From Halomonas sp. A40-4 (GTDB lineage Bacteria > Pseudomonadota > Gammaproteobacteria > Pseudomonadales > Halomonadaceae), in assembly GCF_015767635.1 (NCBI RefSeq), contig NZ_CP065230.1, forward strand, positions 3,596,001 through 3,660,000: 64,000 nt of DNA, written 5' to 3'. The translations under genes were made by a program, and so were the position numbers. Of the stretch, positions 26,230-35,840 are shown in pieces (position 1 is the first letter of the stretch; each line of letters opens with the position of its first letter). Under the pieces are notes generated by a model that saw only the letters and a list, made by a program, of their open reading frames with translations, did not search any database and was not told the origin of the DNA.

Positions 26230-27279
26230 ATGTTGACTCACCCCGTGTTGACCCAACGCTTTTCACCCAAGCATCTCATCTCGGCGTGCCTGATCGGCTC
26301 TGCCCTGATGGCTGGCAATGCCGTCGCCGAGACCACGATAAATTTGGGTTACAACGGCGCCCCCGACCCCGACAAGAATGCTGTACACGTCTTTGCCACT
26401 AACCTTAAGGAACTGGTTGAGGAAAAAACCGACAATCAGATTCAATTAGAGCTATATCCCAATAGCTCGCTGGGCGAAGAGCAGGAGCGCATGGAGCAAA
26501 CCATGAGCACGCCCATGCTCAACGTGGCGTCCTTTGCGGGTGTCTCGCCCCTCGTCGATGAGATTTTCGTCAGTGCTATCCCGTTCCTGTTCGACGATTT
26601 TGCGGCAGCCCGTACCTTCTTTGATGAAGGGGAGTACTGGCAGGAAGTCAGTGAGGCGCTGAAGGAGCGCGCCGGTATCGATATGCTGGCAGTCGTTGAG
26701 GAAGGCGGCTTTTTAGCCTTTACCAATGACGAGAAGCCTATCAGTCACCCTGACGACTTCGAAGGTCTCCGTTTCCGGGCCATGGACCCAAGCCAGGTTG
26801 CCCTCTATGAGGCCTTCGGTGCCTCCGGCACGCCCATTCCCTGGACAGAAACCTACATGTCACTGCGCACCGGGGTAGCGGACGGTCAGATGAACCCGCC
26901 GATGTATATCATCCTGGGCAGCCTTTACGAAGTACAGGACTACCTGACGCTTGCCAACATCCAGTATTCGAATCAATTCCTGGTGGGCAACAGCGACATG
27001 ATCGCCAGTTGGGATGACGAGCTTCGTGATGCCTTTCAGGAAGCCGTCGCCGAAGCGAACCAAAATGCCCGTGAGCACAACGAGGAGCAGGTCGACTCGC
27101 GTATCGCCTACCTGGAAGAACAAGGTATGGAAGTGATTCGCCCTTCTGAAGAGGAGCTCACCGCTTTCCGCGAAATCGGTCAGCCTGCTTATCTTGAATG
27201 GCTCGAAGAGCGTGATATCGAGCAACGCTGGATCGATATGGCACTGGAAGATGCCGGAATGAGCGACCTGCTCGACTAA
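26230..27279 (+). CDS. dctP: TRAP transporter substrate-binding protein DctP
   Basis: This 349-residue periplasmic protein has a signal peptide ending at about residue 33 (GNAVA|ET). The DctP fold features are the SSLGEEQERMEQ segment, a FEGLRFRAMDPSQ block with the conserved Arg that pairs with a substrate carboxylate, and SLRTGVADGQMNPP. It delivers a carboxylate-bearing compound to the DctQM membrane pair. The start follows CCAGGAG. The neighbours are a LysR regulator and a D-amino-acid dehydrogenase upstream, and a D,D-dipeptidase at the operon end. Those make an amino acid or dipeptide more likely than a C4-dicarboxylate. That substrate is inferred. Confidence 0.9.
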   Translation: MLTHPVLTQRFSPKHLISACLIGSALMAGNAVAETTINLGYNGAPDPDKNAVHVFATNLKELVEEKTDNQIQLELYPNSSLGEEQERMEQTMSTPMLNVASFAGVSPLVDEIFVSAIPFLFDDFAAARTFFDEGEYWQEVSEALKERAGIDMLAVVEEGGFLAFTNDEKPISHPDDFEGLRFRAMDPSQVALYEAFGASGTPIPWTETYMSLRTGVADGQMNPPMYIILGSLYEVQDYLTLANIQYSNQFLVGNSDMIASWDDELRDAFQEAVAEANQNAREHNEEQVDSRIAYLEEQGMEVIRPSEEELTAFREIGQPAYLEWLEERDIEQRWIDMALEDAGMSDLLD

Positions 27280-27306
27280 CGGCATCTATCATCGTGGCAA
27301 CAACAG

Positions 27307-27337
27307 GGGCTGGTACGTTACCGGCCCTCTATTTTTT
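27307..27337 (+). terminator. Intercistronic hairpin with T-run after dctP
   Basis: GGGCTGGTA-CGT-TACCGGCCC forms a 9-bp stem with one G-T pair, followed by TCTATTTTTT. It lies in the 91-base gap between dctP and dctQ and probably lets only part of the transcripts continue, giving more binding protein than membrane subunits. Confidence 0.7.
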
Positions 27338-27370
27338 ACTTCACATTTCTGAATTTAATGGAAGGCTGCC

Positions 27371-27862
27371 ATGTTCAAAACGCTTCGGCTCCGTCTTCTC
27401 ACGATCAGCCGCCCCATCACCCTGACTCTGGCAGGAGCGCTGCTATCTCTTAATGTGGCGGCCATTCTTTATGGTGTTTTCGCCCGCTATGTTGCCGGTG
27501 GTGCCCCTATCTGGACCGATGAGCTATCGCGCTTCTTGATTATCGCCACCGTGATGCTCGCGGCAGGCGCCGTCTGGTCGGAAGGCGGACATATGCGCGT
27601 CGGGCTACTGGAGAAGCTGCTGCCAGCTCCCTTCGCTCGCCTGCTCAATGTGTACCAGTGGCTACTTACCCTGTTGATTGCAGCGGGCGGCGCATGGGTT
27701 AGCTATCGCTATGCATTGTCGGTCAGCATGTTTACCACGTCCGGGCTCGGTATTAGCCGCACGGTTCCCCTTCTCTCGGTACCACTTGGCTTCCTGCTAC
27801 TGGCTTGGCATGTGCTTCTCTATGGTCCGGCGCCCCTCAAGACCGTCGAGGACTCTCTATGA
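27371..27862 (+). CDS. dctQ: TRAP transporter small membrane subunit DctQ
   Basis: This 163-residue protein has four membrane segments (about residues 18-38, 55-72, 92-112 and 130-150) and the DctQ hallmark GGAPIWTDELSRFLII followed by GGHMRVGLLEKLLP. It pairs with DctM to form the sodium-driven transport unit. The start follows GGAAGGCTGCC. Its last codons KTVEDSL-stop lie inside a short repeated segment that separates it from dctM. Confidence 0.9.
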   Translation: MFKTLRLRLLTISRPITLTLAGALLSLNVAAILYGVFARYVAGGAPIWTDELSRFLIIATVMLAAGAVWSEGGHMRVGLLEKLLPAPFARLLNVYQWLLTLLIAAGGAWVSYRYALSVSMFTTSGLGISRTVPLLSVPLGFLLLAWHVLLYGPAPLKTVEDSL

Positions 27863-27922
27863 AAACCGCTGAGGGCTGCCCGTTGAGGACTCCCTATGAA
27901 AACCGTTGAGGACTCCCTATGA
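27848..27922 (+). repeat. Imperfect triplication at the dctQ-dctM junction
   Basis: The segment GAGGACTCCCTATGAAAACCG occurs as copy 1 (27848-27868, one mismatch) and copy 2 (27885-27905). A shortened copy 3 (27908-27921) ends in the dctM start. Each copy contains CTATGA, which is a stop for the dctQ frame and an ATG in the next frame. Copies 1 and 2 also open tiny frames of 16 and 8 codons (27859-27909 and 27896-27922). The second encodes MKTVEDSL, a copy of the dctQ C-terminus, and ends in an ATGA overlap with dctM. Confidence 0.92.
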
Positions 27923-29193
27923 CGTTGACCATGCTGGTCGTTTTCCTTGGCCACGTATTACTTGGGTTGCCACTGTTTATTGCGTTGTTGACCACCGCGT
28001 TTGTGGGTTTTTTATTCGTCGACTTCTCGATGATTCCACGCATGATGCCCCAGCAATTCTTCGGTGGTATCAATGTTTTCTCACTGATGGCCATTCCGTT
28101 ATTTATCCTTGCTGGCAACCTGATGAACGTCAGTGGTTTGACCGAGCGTCTGATGGGGTTCGCCCGCCTGATAGTTGGGCACTTGCGGGGAGGTATGGGT
28201 CACGTCAACGTGGTTTCGAGCGTTTTCTTCGCGGGTGTCAACGGCTCTGCCGTGGCCGATACCTCGGCGCTTGGGTCGTTGCTGGTACCCGCCATGGAGA
28301 AAGAGGGCTACTCAAGGGCATTTGCCGCCGGGTTGACCGCGGGCAGTTCACTGATTGGCCCGATTATTCCGCCCAGTATCTTCATGATTCTTTACGCCTC
28401 ACTGACGAATACGTCAGTCGGTGATCTATTTCTGGCGGGCGTCGTGCCAGGGCTGTTGCTGGGTATTGCCTTTATGGGCATGAACGCCTGGTATGCCTGG
28501 CGCCACCGATTACCCAAAAGCACTCAATTTCCCTCATTGGGTCAGCTAGGCTTGGCGTTCATCGCGGCTCTGCCTGCGCTAATTGCTCCCTTCATTATCG
28601 TTGCCGGTATCGTGCTGGGCTTTGTCACGCCCACAGAATCGGGCGCGTTGACAGCGCTGTATGTCGCCTTATGTGGCGTCGTGCTGGGAGGGTTACGGCT
28701 CAAGGAATGCTGGAAAGCCATCTTGGATACGGCGCGCCTGACCTCTGCCATCTTCCTGATCATGGCCGCCTCAGCCACGATTAGCTGGCTGCTGTCCTAT
28801 GCCCAGGTGCCGGAACAGTTTGTGTCACTGCTATCACCCTATGTGGATAATAGTGTCGTTATTTTATTACTGCTCAGCGCCATCACCTTTGTCACCGGCA
28901 TGTTCATGGAGGAGGTATCGGCGTTGATGCTACTGACGCCCATCTTCGCGCCGGTCGCCATGATGGCGGGTATCGACCCTATCCATCTGGGTATCATCAT
29001 CACGCTGAACATCACCATTGCGCTGATTACGCCACCGCTAGGCGCATGCGTATTCGTGGCGGCGGCGGTCAGTCGTCTTGAAATTGTGTCGCTATTCAGA
29101 ACCATTTGGCCCTTTGTACTGACGGCAATTGCCGTCCTTATTTTATTGATTCTCTTTCCACCGCTGACGCTGTGGCTACCTACTCAGTTTTGA
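27919..29193 (+). CDS. dctM: TRAP transporter large membrane subunit DctM
   Basis: This 424-residue inner-membrane protein has about twelve hydrophobic segments and typical DctM blocks: FFGGINVFSLMAIPLFILAGNLM, SVFFAGVNGSAVADTSALGS, GLTAGSSLIGPIIPPSIFMILY and FMEEVSALMLLTPIFAPV. It is the transport channel subunit of the DctPQM system. The ATG overlaps the TGA of a repeat-derived mini-frame, so translation is probably coupled to it. The dipeptidase gene follows 20 bases after the stop, which supports one operon. Confidence 0.92.
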   Translation: MTLTMLVVFLGHVLLGLPLFIALLTTAFVGFLFVDFSMIPRMMPQQFFGGINVFSLMAIPLFILAGNLMNVSGLTERLMGFARLIVGHLRGGMGHVNVVSSVFFAGVNGSAVADTSALGSLLVPAMEKEGYSRAFAAGLTAGSSLIGPIIPPSIFMILYASLTNTSVGDLFLAGVVPGLLLGIAFMGMNAWYAWRHRLPKSTQFPSLGQLGLAFIAALPALIAPFIIVAGIVLGFVTPTESGALTALYVALCGVVLGGLRLKECWKAILDTARLTSAIFLIMAASATISWLLSYAQVPEQFVSLLSPYVDNSVVILLLLSAITFVTGMFMEEVSALMLLTPIFAPVAMMAGIDPIHLGIIITLNITIALITPPLGACVFVAAAVSRLEIVSLFRTIWPFVLTAIAVLILLILFPPLTLWLPTQF

Positions 29194-29213
29194 TAACCCG
29201 CTTGGATAAGACG

Positions 29214-29975
29214 ATGCCTTTGAACACACTATTGAAGGCCTTGCCGCCTGTACCCAGTTACCCAGCACCGTGCTGGGAACAGCTGCGCCGCGTCCCGATT
29301 GACGATAACAGTGAACGTTTAATGCCGATGAGCCTTGCGCCCGCACCGATCAGCGTTTTTCCCGCCTATGCTCGGCTTGGCATCCCAGGCGCGGTACCGG
29401 AGTGTTTCGTTCGAGAGGGGGTTTATCGGGCACTACTCGCTGCAGCACGCAGCTTGCCCGACGGCATCGGCTTAATCGTACTGGATGGATGGCGTCCATG
29501 GCGGGTGCAGCAGTATCTGTTTGATACCCTGCACGAAGCCATCCACCACCACCAACCCGACCTCAGTGAAGCCGAGTTGCTGGAACGTACCAGGGAGTTT
29601 GTCTCGGTACCCAGCCGTGACCCGCTCGCCCCCAGCCCACACCTGACGGGCGGAGCTGTCGACGTCACGCTGTGCGATGCCGATGGCTTGCCGCTGGATA
29701 TGGGCACCCTGTTTGACGAGGCATTACCGGCCTCTCATAGCGACTATTTCGAGCATCTGGAATCGCTGACCCCTCAGCAACATAAGGCGCGGGATAACCG
29801 CCGTCTGCTGTATCACATCATGAGCGAGCATGGCTTCACCAACCTGCCCAGCGAGTGGTGGCACTTCGATTATGGCGATCAATTATGGGCCTACTATGGG
29901 CAACATGATAATGCGCTTTACGGGGCTGCCGAGTTGGATACCATCGAGAACCGCTGGCGCAGACAGCTAGGGTAG
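29214..29975 (+). CDS. D-Ala-D-Ala dipeptidase, VanX/DdpX type (M15D)
   Basis: This 253-residue zinc dipeptidase carries all family motifs in order: the substrate-Arg segment LDGWRPWRVQQYLF (about residue 87), SPHLTGGAVDVTL with zinc His and Asp (about 145), and SEWWHFDYG with the catalytic Glu and third zinc His. No signal peptide is visible, so it should act in the cytoplasm on imported dipeptide, splitting D-Ala-D-Ala to D-alanine. I start it at the ATG at 29214 behind GGATAAG, because the longer frame overlaps dctM. In E. coli ddpX sits with a D,D-dipeptide ABC importer; here a TRAP system takes that place. Vancomycin resistance is unlikely, as no vanA or vanH relatives are present. Confidence 0.88.
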   Translation: MPLNTLLKALPPVPSYPAPCWEQLRRVPIDDNSERLMPMSLAPAPISVFPAYARLGIPGAVPECFVREGVYRALLAAARSLPDGIGLIVLDGWRPWRVQQYLFDTLHEAIHHHQPDLSEAELLERTREFVSVPSRDPLAPSPHLTGGAVDVTLCDADGLPLDMGTLFDEALPASHSDYFEHLESLTPQQHKARDNRRLLYHIMSEHGFTNLPSEWWHFDYGDQLWAYYGQHDNALYGAAELDTIENRWRRQLG

Positions 29976-30175
29976 CTGTCTAACCTCGCCACTAGCGACT
30001 CGTTTTTCCAAGCATCAACCCCTCATCGAGAACACATTGATATCCGCTAATAGATACCCGCCTGGCGATACGTTCCCGCTATTCTATAGCGTTTGAGATA
30101 GCATGCGCGCAGCACAGCCAATGTCACAGACGACCAAATGAACTGGCTCTAAGCGCGTCGCTTCGAGCATTATAG

Positions 30176-31902
<1,727 letters not shown>

Positions 31903-32243
31903 ACTATTTACTCATCCTTGAGCTTGTATTGCTCAACATGCGTAGCGGCACCGACCCACGTTGAAAGGTTCACTCGGTGTGGCCTCCGTGCTATTGAAAA
32001 CAGTGGAGACATTAAAATCACTTTATTTACACTGACGATATAATCATTTACCAGCTGTTAACATAACCTGAGTTATCCAGCGCCAAATACAGAGATATAT
32101 TGCGCTAATTTTTGGACAGTCCTATAAAAAATTTACAAAGCACTTACTTAGCGTAGGAGAAATCGGTTAATTCTGCCTGCTGTGCGCCAGCGCATTTCTC
32201 AACGTGCCCATTAAAATAATGACCGTTTATTAACCATTCGGGC
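31903..32243. other. Intergenic region with no recognised gene
   Basis: This 341-base AT-rich gap lies between the start of the GGDEF gene and the end of a LysR remnant. It should hold the GGDEF promoter. I see no convincing open reading frame, repeat, RNA gene or terminator in it. Confidence 0.6.
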
Positions 32244-32515
32244 TCACCCCTCCCGAAACGCCTCGATCACCCGTTCGGCCAACACCTCGCTGGCGTCGCC
32301 ACTGCCTGGGCGCTTCACCAGTGACACTTGGTAATCACCAAGTGGGGGCAACGATTCGTTGTGGAGGCGCTTGAGCGGCGGGCGGATCAAGCTTTTAGGG
32401 AAAGCCGTCACGGCTAAATCGGCCAGCATGGCGGCTTTCTGACCAGCACATAGGTCTTCAGGCGTTATAAGCTCGACAAGAGAAATATCGTGTACAGTAA
32501 ACCCAGCATCAAAAA
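32244..32515 (-). pseudogene. Remnant of a LysR-family regulator (C-terminal part only)
   Basis: On the minus strand about 90 codons read without a stop as the end of a LysR effector domain: DAGFTVHDISLVELITPEDL, then AAMLADLAVTAFPKSLI and DYQVSLVKRPGSGDASEVLAERVIEAF before the stop. The DNA-binding domain and most of the effector domain are missing. The frame runs upstream straight into the hairpin of the phoX terminator, so the gene has been cut there. The first ATG in the fragment is at 32429 and would give 61 residues, but no ribosome-binding site precedes it. It is almost certainly a non-functional relic. Confidence 0.72.
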
Positions 32516-32545
32516 GAGCGTCGAACCTTGATAGGTTCGACGCTC
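32511..32545 (-). terminator. Intrinsic terminator of phoX
   Basis: GAGCGTCGAACC (32516-32527) pairs perfectly over 12 bp with GGTTCGACGCTC (32534-32545) around a 6-base loop. Read on the minus strand the stem is followed by five T. It lies 38 bases past the phoX stop. Confidence 0.92.
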
Positions 32546-32582
32546 TTGGTAAGACCCGCTAGCAACTTTTGAAATTTTGCTT

Positions 32583-34718
32583 TTAAACGCCTACCGGCCC
32601 ACCATCGCGCTTTTGAATCACCACGGTTGATGCCCTAGGGCGTACCTGGCCGCTGGCGGCAACGGTGGCATCTTGGGCCAACGCGCCACCATCGGCAGGC
32701 CAGTTACCGGGATGCTGAATATTGATGAACAGCGCGGTTTTATCCGGCGTCGCAAAAATACCAGTGACTTCGCAGCCATTCGGCCCCACCGCAAAGCGCT
32801 TGAGCTGTTGCTGGTTGCTGTTGTTGATCACCGGTCCGGTACCCTGAATATCATCCAGCCCATTGGGAACCACGGCAAGCAACTGATCGTTGGTGTACTC
32901 GGTTACCCCCTCATAACCGTTATCAGTCTGAATCCAAAGAATGCCCTGCCCGTCGTCGCGCTCGTCGAACCAGAGCCCATCGGGACTGGCGAACTGGTTC
33001 ATTTCGGTCAAGCCCGAATGGTTATCTGTATCGTCAGCGGCGGCGCCAAATACAAACACTTCCCAGGTAAAAGCGTTGGGCAAGCGGCTTTCGCGCCAGC
33101 GAATAATATGCCCCGCTTCGTTATTGGCACGTGGATTGGCCGCGTTAGTGGGTGCCAGGTCATAACCAACGCCTACCTGTTCCAAGCGCTCACCGCTGTT
33201 GGTATAGGTTGGCTGTGTATCTTCAGCGATGCGCTGTGAGTTATTGGTCAGGGTGAGATACACCTCGCCCGAGGCGGGATCAACAGACGCCCACTCAGGG
33301 CGATCCATTGGCGTGGCGCCCAATAAATCCGCTGCATCGCAGGTATTGATGATGATACCTGCCGCATCGTCGCCGGCTAGACCAAGCGCCGCTGCCAGCG
33401 TTCGGCCGTCCTGTGTTTGCGCATCAGGTGTCAGCGGCAGCCACTCACCACTGCCGTCGGCGTGAAAGCGGGCCACGTAGAGAGTGCCGTTATCCAAATA
33501 TTTATGACCGATGGCGAGGCGGTCATACGCTTCGCCGGGGCGATTGGCATCGGCGGGATCCCAGGCGGCATCGGAGACGTACTTGTATACGTACTCGTTA
33601 CGGGCATCATGGCCGGAGTAATAGACCACTGGCTGACCGGCTTCCAGCTTGCCCAACCAGCACCCTTCATGGCGGAAACGCCCAAGTGCCGTGCGCTTGA
33701 TCGCGAGGGCATCGCTGTAGGGGTCGACTTCCACCTGATAACCGAACGTGCGTGCTTCATTGCGGTAATCATCTTCAGCATTTTCGCCGCGCGGCGTAAT
33801 ATCGAATCGAGCGAACTCGTCGTCCTGCTCAGAGACATCACCTGCTGAGGTATCCCAGCCATAGCGGCTTTTATCGGTGGGAATACCAATCCGCGCATCG
33901 TCCTGGAAGCGCTCGCCGCGGTTCACAAAGATATCGGGCCAGTTCTCTTCGCAGGCAATATAGGTGCCCCAGGGCGTTACCCCGTTACCGCAGTTATTGT
34001 TCGTGCCGCGTGTTTGCATGCCTGTCGGTGAGAACTGCGTCTTGACATAGTCACTGCCCGCCACTGGCCCAGCCAGGTCCATCACCGTTGCGCTCGTCAA
34101 ACGGCGGTTATAGCGCGACCCCGGCACATGCGCCCAGTGGCCGTTGGCGTCTTTTTCAATCTCAACCATGGTGACGCCATGAGCATTGATTTCAGTGCGC
34201 GACTCATCCGCAGGCCGCTGCCCCTCATCCGCATTGGTGGGTCCGCCTTGAGGCGCCCATAGCGCTGCCTGGTCGATATATTCGTTGTTGAGTGCCAGCA
34301 CAAAACGACGCGAAGCATTGTTGGCATCCAGGGCAAAACCGGCCATACCATCGTGATGCATTCCCACACTAGAGGCTTGGCGCTCGGCAGTCATCGGCTG
34401 GTCGGGCTGCCAGCTGTCGCCAGCACTTAACGGCGTCCCCCAGGGCACTAAGACTTGGGCCACGTAACCTTCCGGCACCACCACGGCATCGGTCAGCGAC
34501 CCATGAACCGCCTCAAATGCCAGCGTCAGGGGCTTTTTTTGCGCGCCGTTTGAGGCAAGCGCTTGAGCAGTACCGCCAAAGCTAAGCATCGAGGCAGCCG
34601 CCATGCTCAAACCACCGCGCATTACATCGCGACGGGATACGTGGCGTGCCAATACTTCGGCAAAAGGTTGGTTGCCACTGTGGTTAAACAGACGATGATC
34701 TTCGATCTCTTTACTCAT
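32583..34718 (-). CDS. phoX: PhoX-family alkaline phosphatase, Tat-exported
   Basis: This 711-residue protein has a twin-arginine signal (SRRDVMRGGLSMAAASML, about residues 28-45) and a DUF839/PhoX body. The conserved NNCGNGVTPWGTYIACEENW lies around residue 240, and further acidic, metal-rich blocks (FDITPRGENAEDDYRNEARTF and others) follow. PhoX enzymes are calcium- and iron-dependent phosphomonoesterases that act in the periplasm under phosphate limitation. The length is within the PhoX range. The start follows GGGGGAGACC. A Pho-box-like site lies 67-84 bases upstream and a strong terminator closes the gene, so it is monocistronic and probably under PhoB control. Confidence 0.92.
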   Translation of the reverse strand: MSKEIEDHRLFNHSGNQPFAEVLARHVSRRDVMRGGLSMAAASMLSFGGTAQALASNGAQKKPLTLAFEAVHGSLTDAVVVPEGYVAQVLVPWGTPLSAGDSWQPDQPMTAERQASSVGMHHDGMAGFALDANNASRRFVLALNNEYIDQAALWAPQGGPTNADEGQRPADESRTEINAHGVTMVEIEKDANGHWAHVPGSRYNRRLTSATVMDLAGPVAGSDYVKTQFSPTGMQTRGTNNNCGNGVTPWGTYIACEENWPDIFVNRGERFQDDARIGIPTDKSRYGWDTSAGDVSEQDDEFARFDITPRGENAEDDYRNEARTFGYQVEVDPYSDALAIKRTALGRFRHEGCWLGKLEAGQPVVYYSGHDARNEYVYKYVSDAAWDPADANRPGEAYDRLAIGHKYLDNGTLYVARFHADGSGEWLPLTPDAQTQDGRTLAAALGLAGDDAAGIIINTCDAADLLGATPMDRPEWASVDPASGEVYLTLTNNSQRIAEDTQPTYTNSGERLEQVGVGYDLAPTNAANPRANNEAGHIIRWRESRLPNAFTWEVFVFGAAADDTDNHSGLTEMNQFASPDGLWFDERDDGQGILWIQTDNGYEGVTEYTNDQLLAVVPNGLDDIQGTGPVINNSNQQQLKRFAVGPNGCEVTGIFATPDKTALFINIQHPGNWPADGGALAQDATVAASGQVRPRASTVVIQKRDGGPVGV

Positions 34719-34784
34719 TCTGGTCTCCCCCCCTGATCGTTTTTAAACCAACGATTGAACGTTAGGAGACACTAGAGAAGCTGA

Positions 34785-34802
34785 ATGACAAGACGATGAC
34801 GG
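34785..34802 (-). promoter_or_regulatory. Pho box upstream of phoX
   Basis: On the minus strand CCGTCAT-CGTC-TTGTCAT matches the PhoB site CTGTCAT-N4-CTGTCAT at 12 of 14 defined bases with correct spacing. It lies 67 bases before the phoX start codon. Confidence 0.72.
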
Positions 34803-34914
34803 CGTGGCTGCATTTATATGAAAGTTGCTGGAGTGGCAAAGCAGTGACATAAGTCCATACTTATTTAACAATCAGCACGATGACTTTATTGAAGCGTGCC
34901 TACCGGGAGCAAGA

Positions 34915-35289
34915 ATGAGATTGATCCGCCTCATGTGGATCGTGCTGGCAGGGTTGAGTTTTAGTATCGGTGTCCTCGGCATTTTTCTGCCCCTGCTGCC
35001 TACCACCGTCTTTATGCTAATGGCGGTTTACTGCGCCTCCAAAGGCTCACCGCGCTTTGAGGCCTGGATCCGCTCTCGCCACTATGTCGGACCGCTGCTG
35101 GTAACCTGGGAGCAGGAGCGGGCCATCTCAAGGCGGGGTAAATTGGCGGCCGTTAGCACGATCGCGTTGAGCGCGCTGATTACCGGCTGGTCACTCGGCC
35201 CCGGTTGGAGTCGCTGGGGGGTAATAGCGCTACTGGCGCTGATTGCCCTTTGGCTGGCTACCCGACCAGAGCCTTCTTCCTCACCTTAA
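34915..35289 (+). CDS. YbaN/DUF454-family inner membrane protein
   Basis: This 124-residue membrane protein has the DUF454 pattern: an N-terminal hydrophobic pair (MWIVLAGLSFSIGVLGIFLPLLPTTVFMLMA), the AS+GSPRF..WI..H..+G motif (KGSPRFEAWIRSRHYVGPLL) and a C-terminal hydrophobic pair. The function of the family is unknown. I start it at the ATG with GGGAGC upstream. It is divergent from phoX, with the Pho box in the shared gap. Confidence 0.85.
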   Translation: MRLIRLMWIVLAGLSFSIGVLGIFLPLLPTTVFMLMAVYCASKGSPRFEAWIRSRHYVGPLLVTWEQERAISRRGKLAAVSTIALSALITGWSLGPGWSRWGVIALLALIALWLATRPEPSSSP

Positions 35290-35365
35290 AACCGCCTAAA
35301 TTACCACCTTATGGGTCGACACCACCTGGCGCAGCCCCATGAACGAGCGGATCTGGCGGTTACTG

Positions 35366-35384
35366 CTGTACAAATAAAGTACAG
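35366..35384. promoter_or_regulatory. Inverted repeat CTGTAC-N7-GTACAG
   Basis: A perfect 6-bp inverted repeat with a 7-base AT-rich spacer lies 45 bases before the DUF6482 gene. It may be an operator. The spacing does not fit a LexA box. Confidence 0.35.
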
Positions 35385-35428
35385 TCTTTAGTCTTGGCAT
35401 ATCGGATATTCACACATGAGGATACGCC

Positions 35429-35770
35429 ATGCCTTCTACCCTTCCCGCTCACGTCACCCTTGAAGACCTTGCGCAATGGCCTACACCGCTGCCCGATGTA
35501 GAAGTTCACGGACTTGATATGGGCTGGTATATCGTTCGCTTGCATCGGGACAACACTGTCAGTTTGCTCACCGATGAGAATGGCGAAACGCAACGTTTTA
35601 CCGGCACGCAATGGATTGGCCGTGCCTTGGCGCCGCTGGGTTTCACCCACGGCACGCTGACCTGGGCCGACGCCGCCGATGAAATGATCGGCACCGATGT
35701 ACCCCCTGTGTCTGCTCAGCAGCGCATGGCCCATGGTGTTCGCGTAGCTTTTAACCAGACCTGTCTATAA
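35429..35770 (+). CDS. DUF6482-like small protein
   Basis: This 113-residue soluble protein contains a HGLDMGWYIVRLHRDNTVSLLTDENGETQRFTG beta-rich core and a central Gly/Thr-rich loop. It resembles the small DUF6482 proteins found in halophilic gammaproteobacteria, whose function is unknown. The start follows GAGGATACGCC. It lies between ybaN and mgtE on the same strand but with gaps of 70 bases or more on each side, so it is probably transcribed alone. Confidence 0.75.
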   Translation: MPSTLPAHVTLEDLAQWPTPLPDVEVHGLDMGWYIVRLHRDNTVSLLTDENGETQRFTGTQWIGRALAPLGFTHGTLTWADAADEMIGTDVPPVSAQQRMAHGVRVAFNQTCL

Positions 35771-35840
35771 AATTGATAGAGCGCCATCAAGAGCTTTCAA
35801 GTAGCTGTGTTGACGATCAATTTGCCTAAGGATGGACGCT

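Noticed and set aside
29214..29975. Vancomycin-resistance VanX
   Set aside because: There are no vanH, vanA or vanRS relatives, and this is a Gram-negative genome; a nutritional DdpX-like role fits better.
35366..35384. CTGTAC-N7-GTACAG as a LexA (SOS) box
   Set aside because: LexA sites need CTG-N10-CAG; here the arms are three bases too far apart.
35360..35734. 124-codon minus-strand frame
   Set aside because: It is antisense to the DUF6482-like gene, which has a good ribosome-binding site and a coherent sequence.
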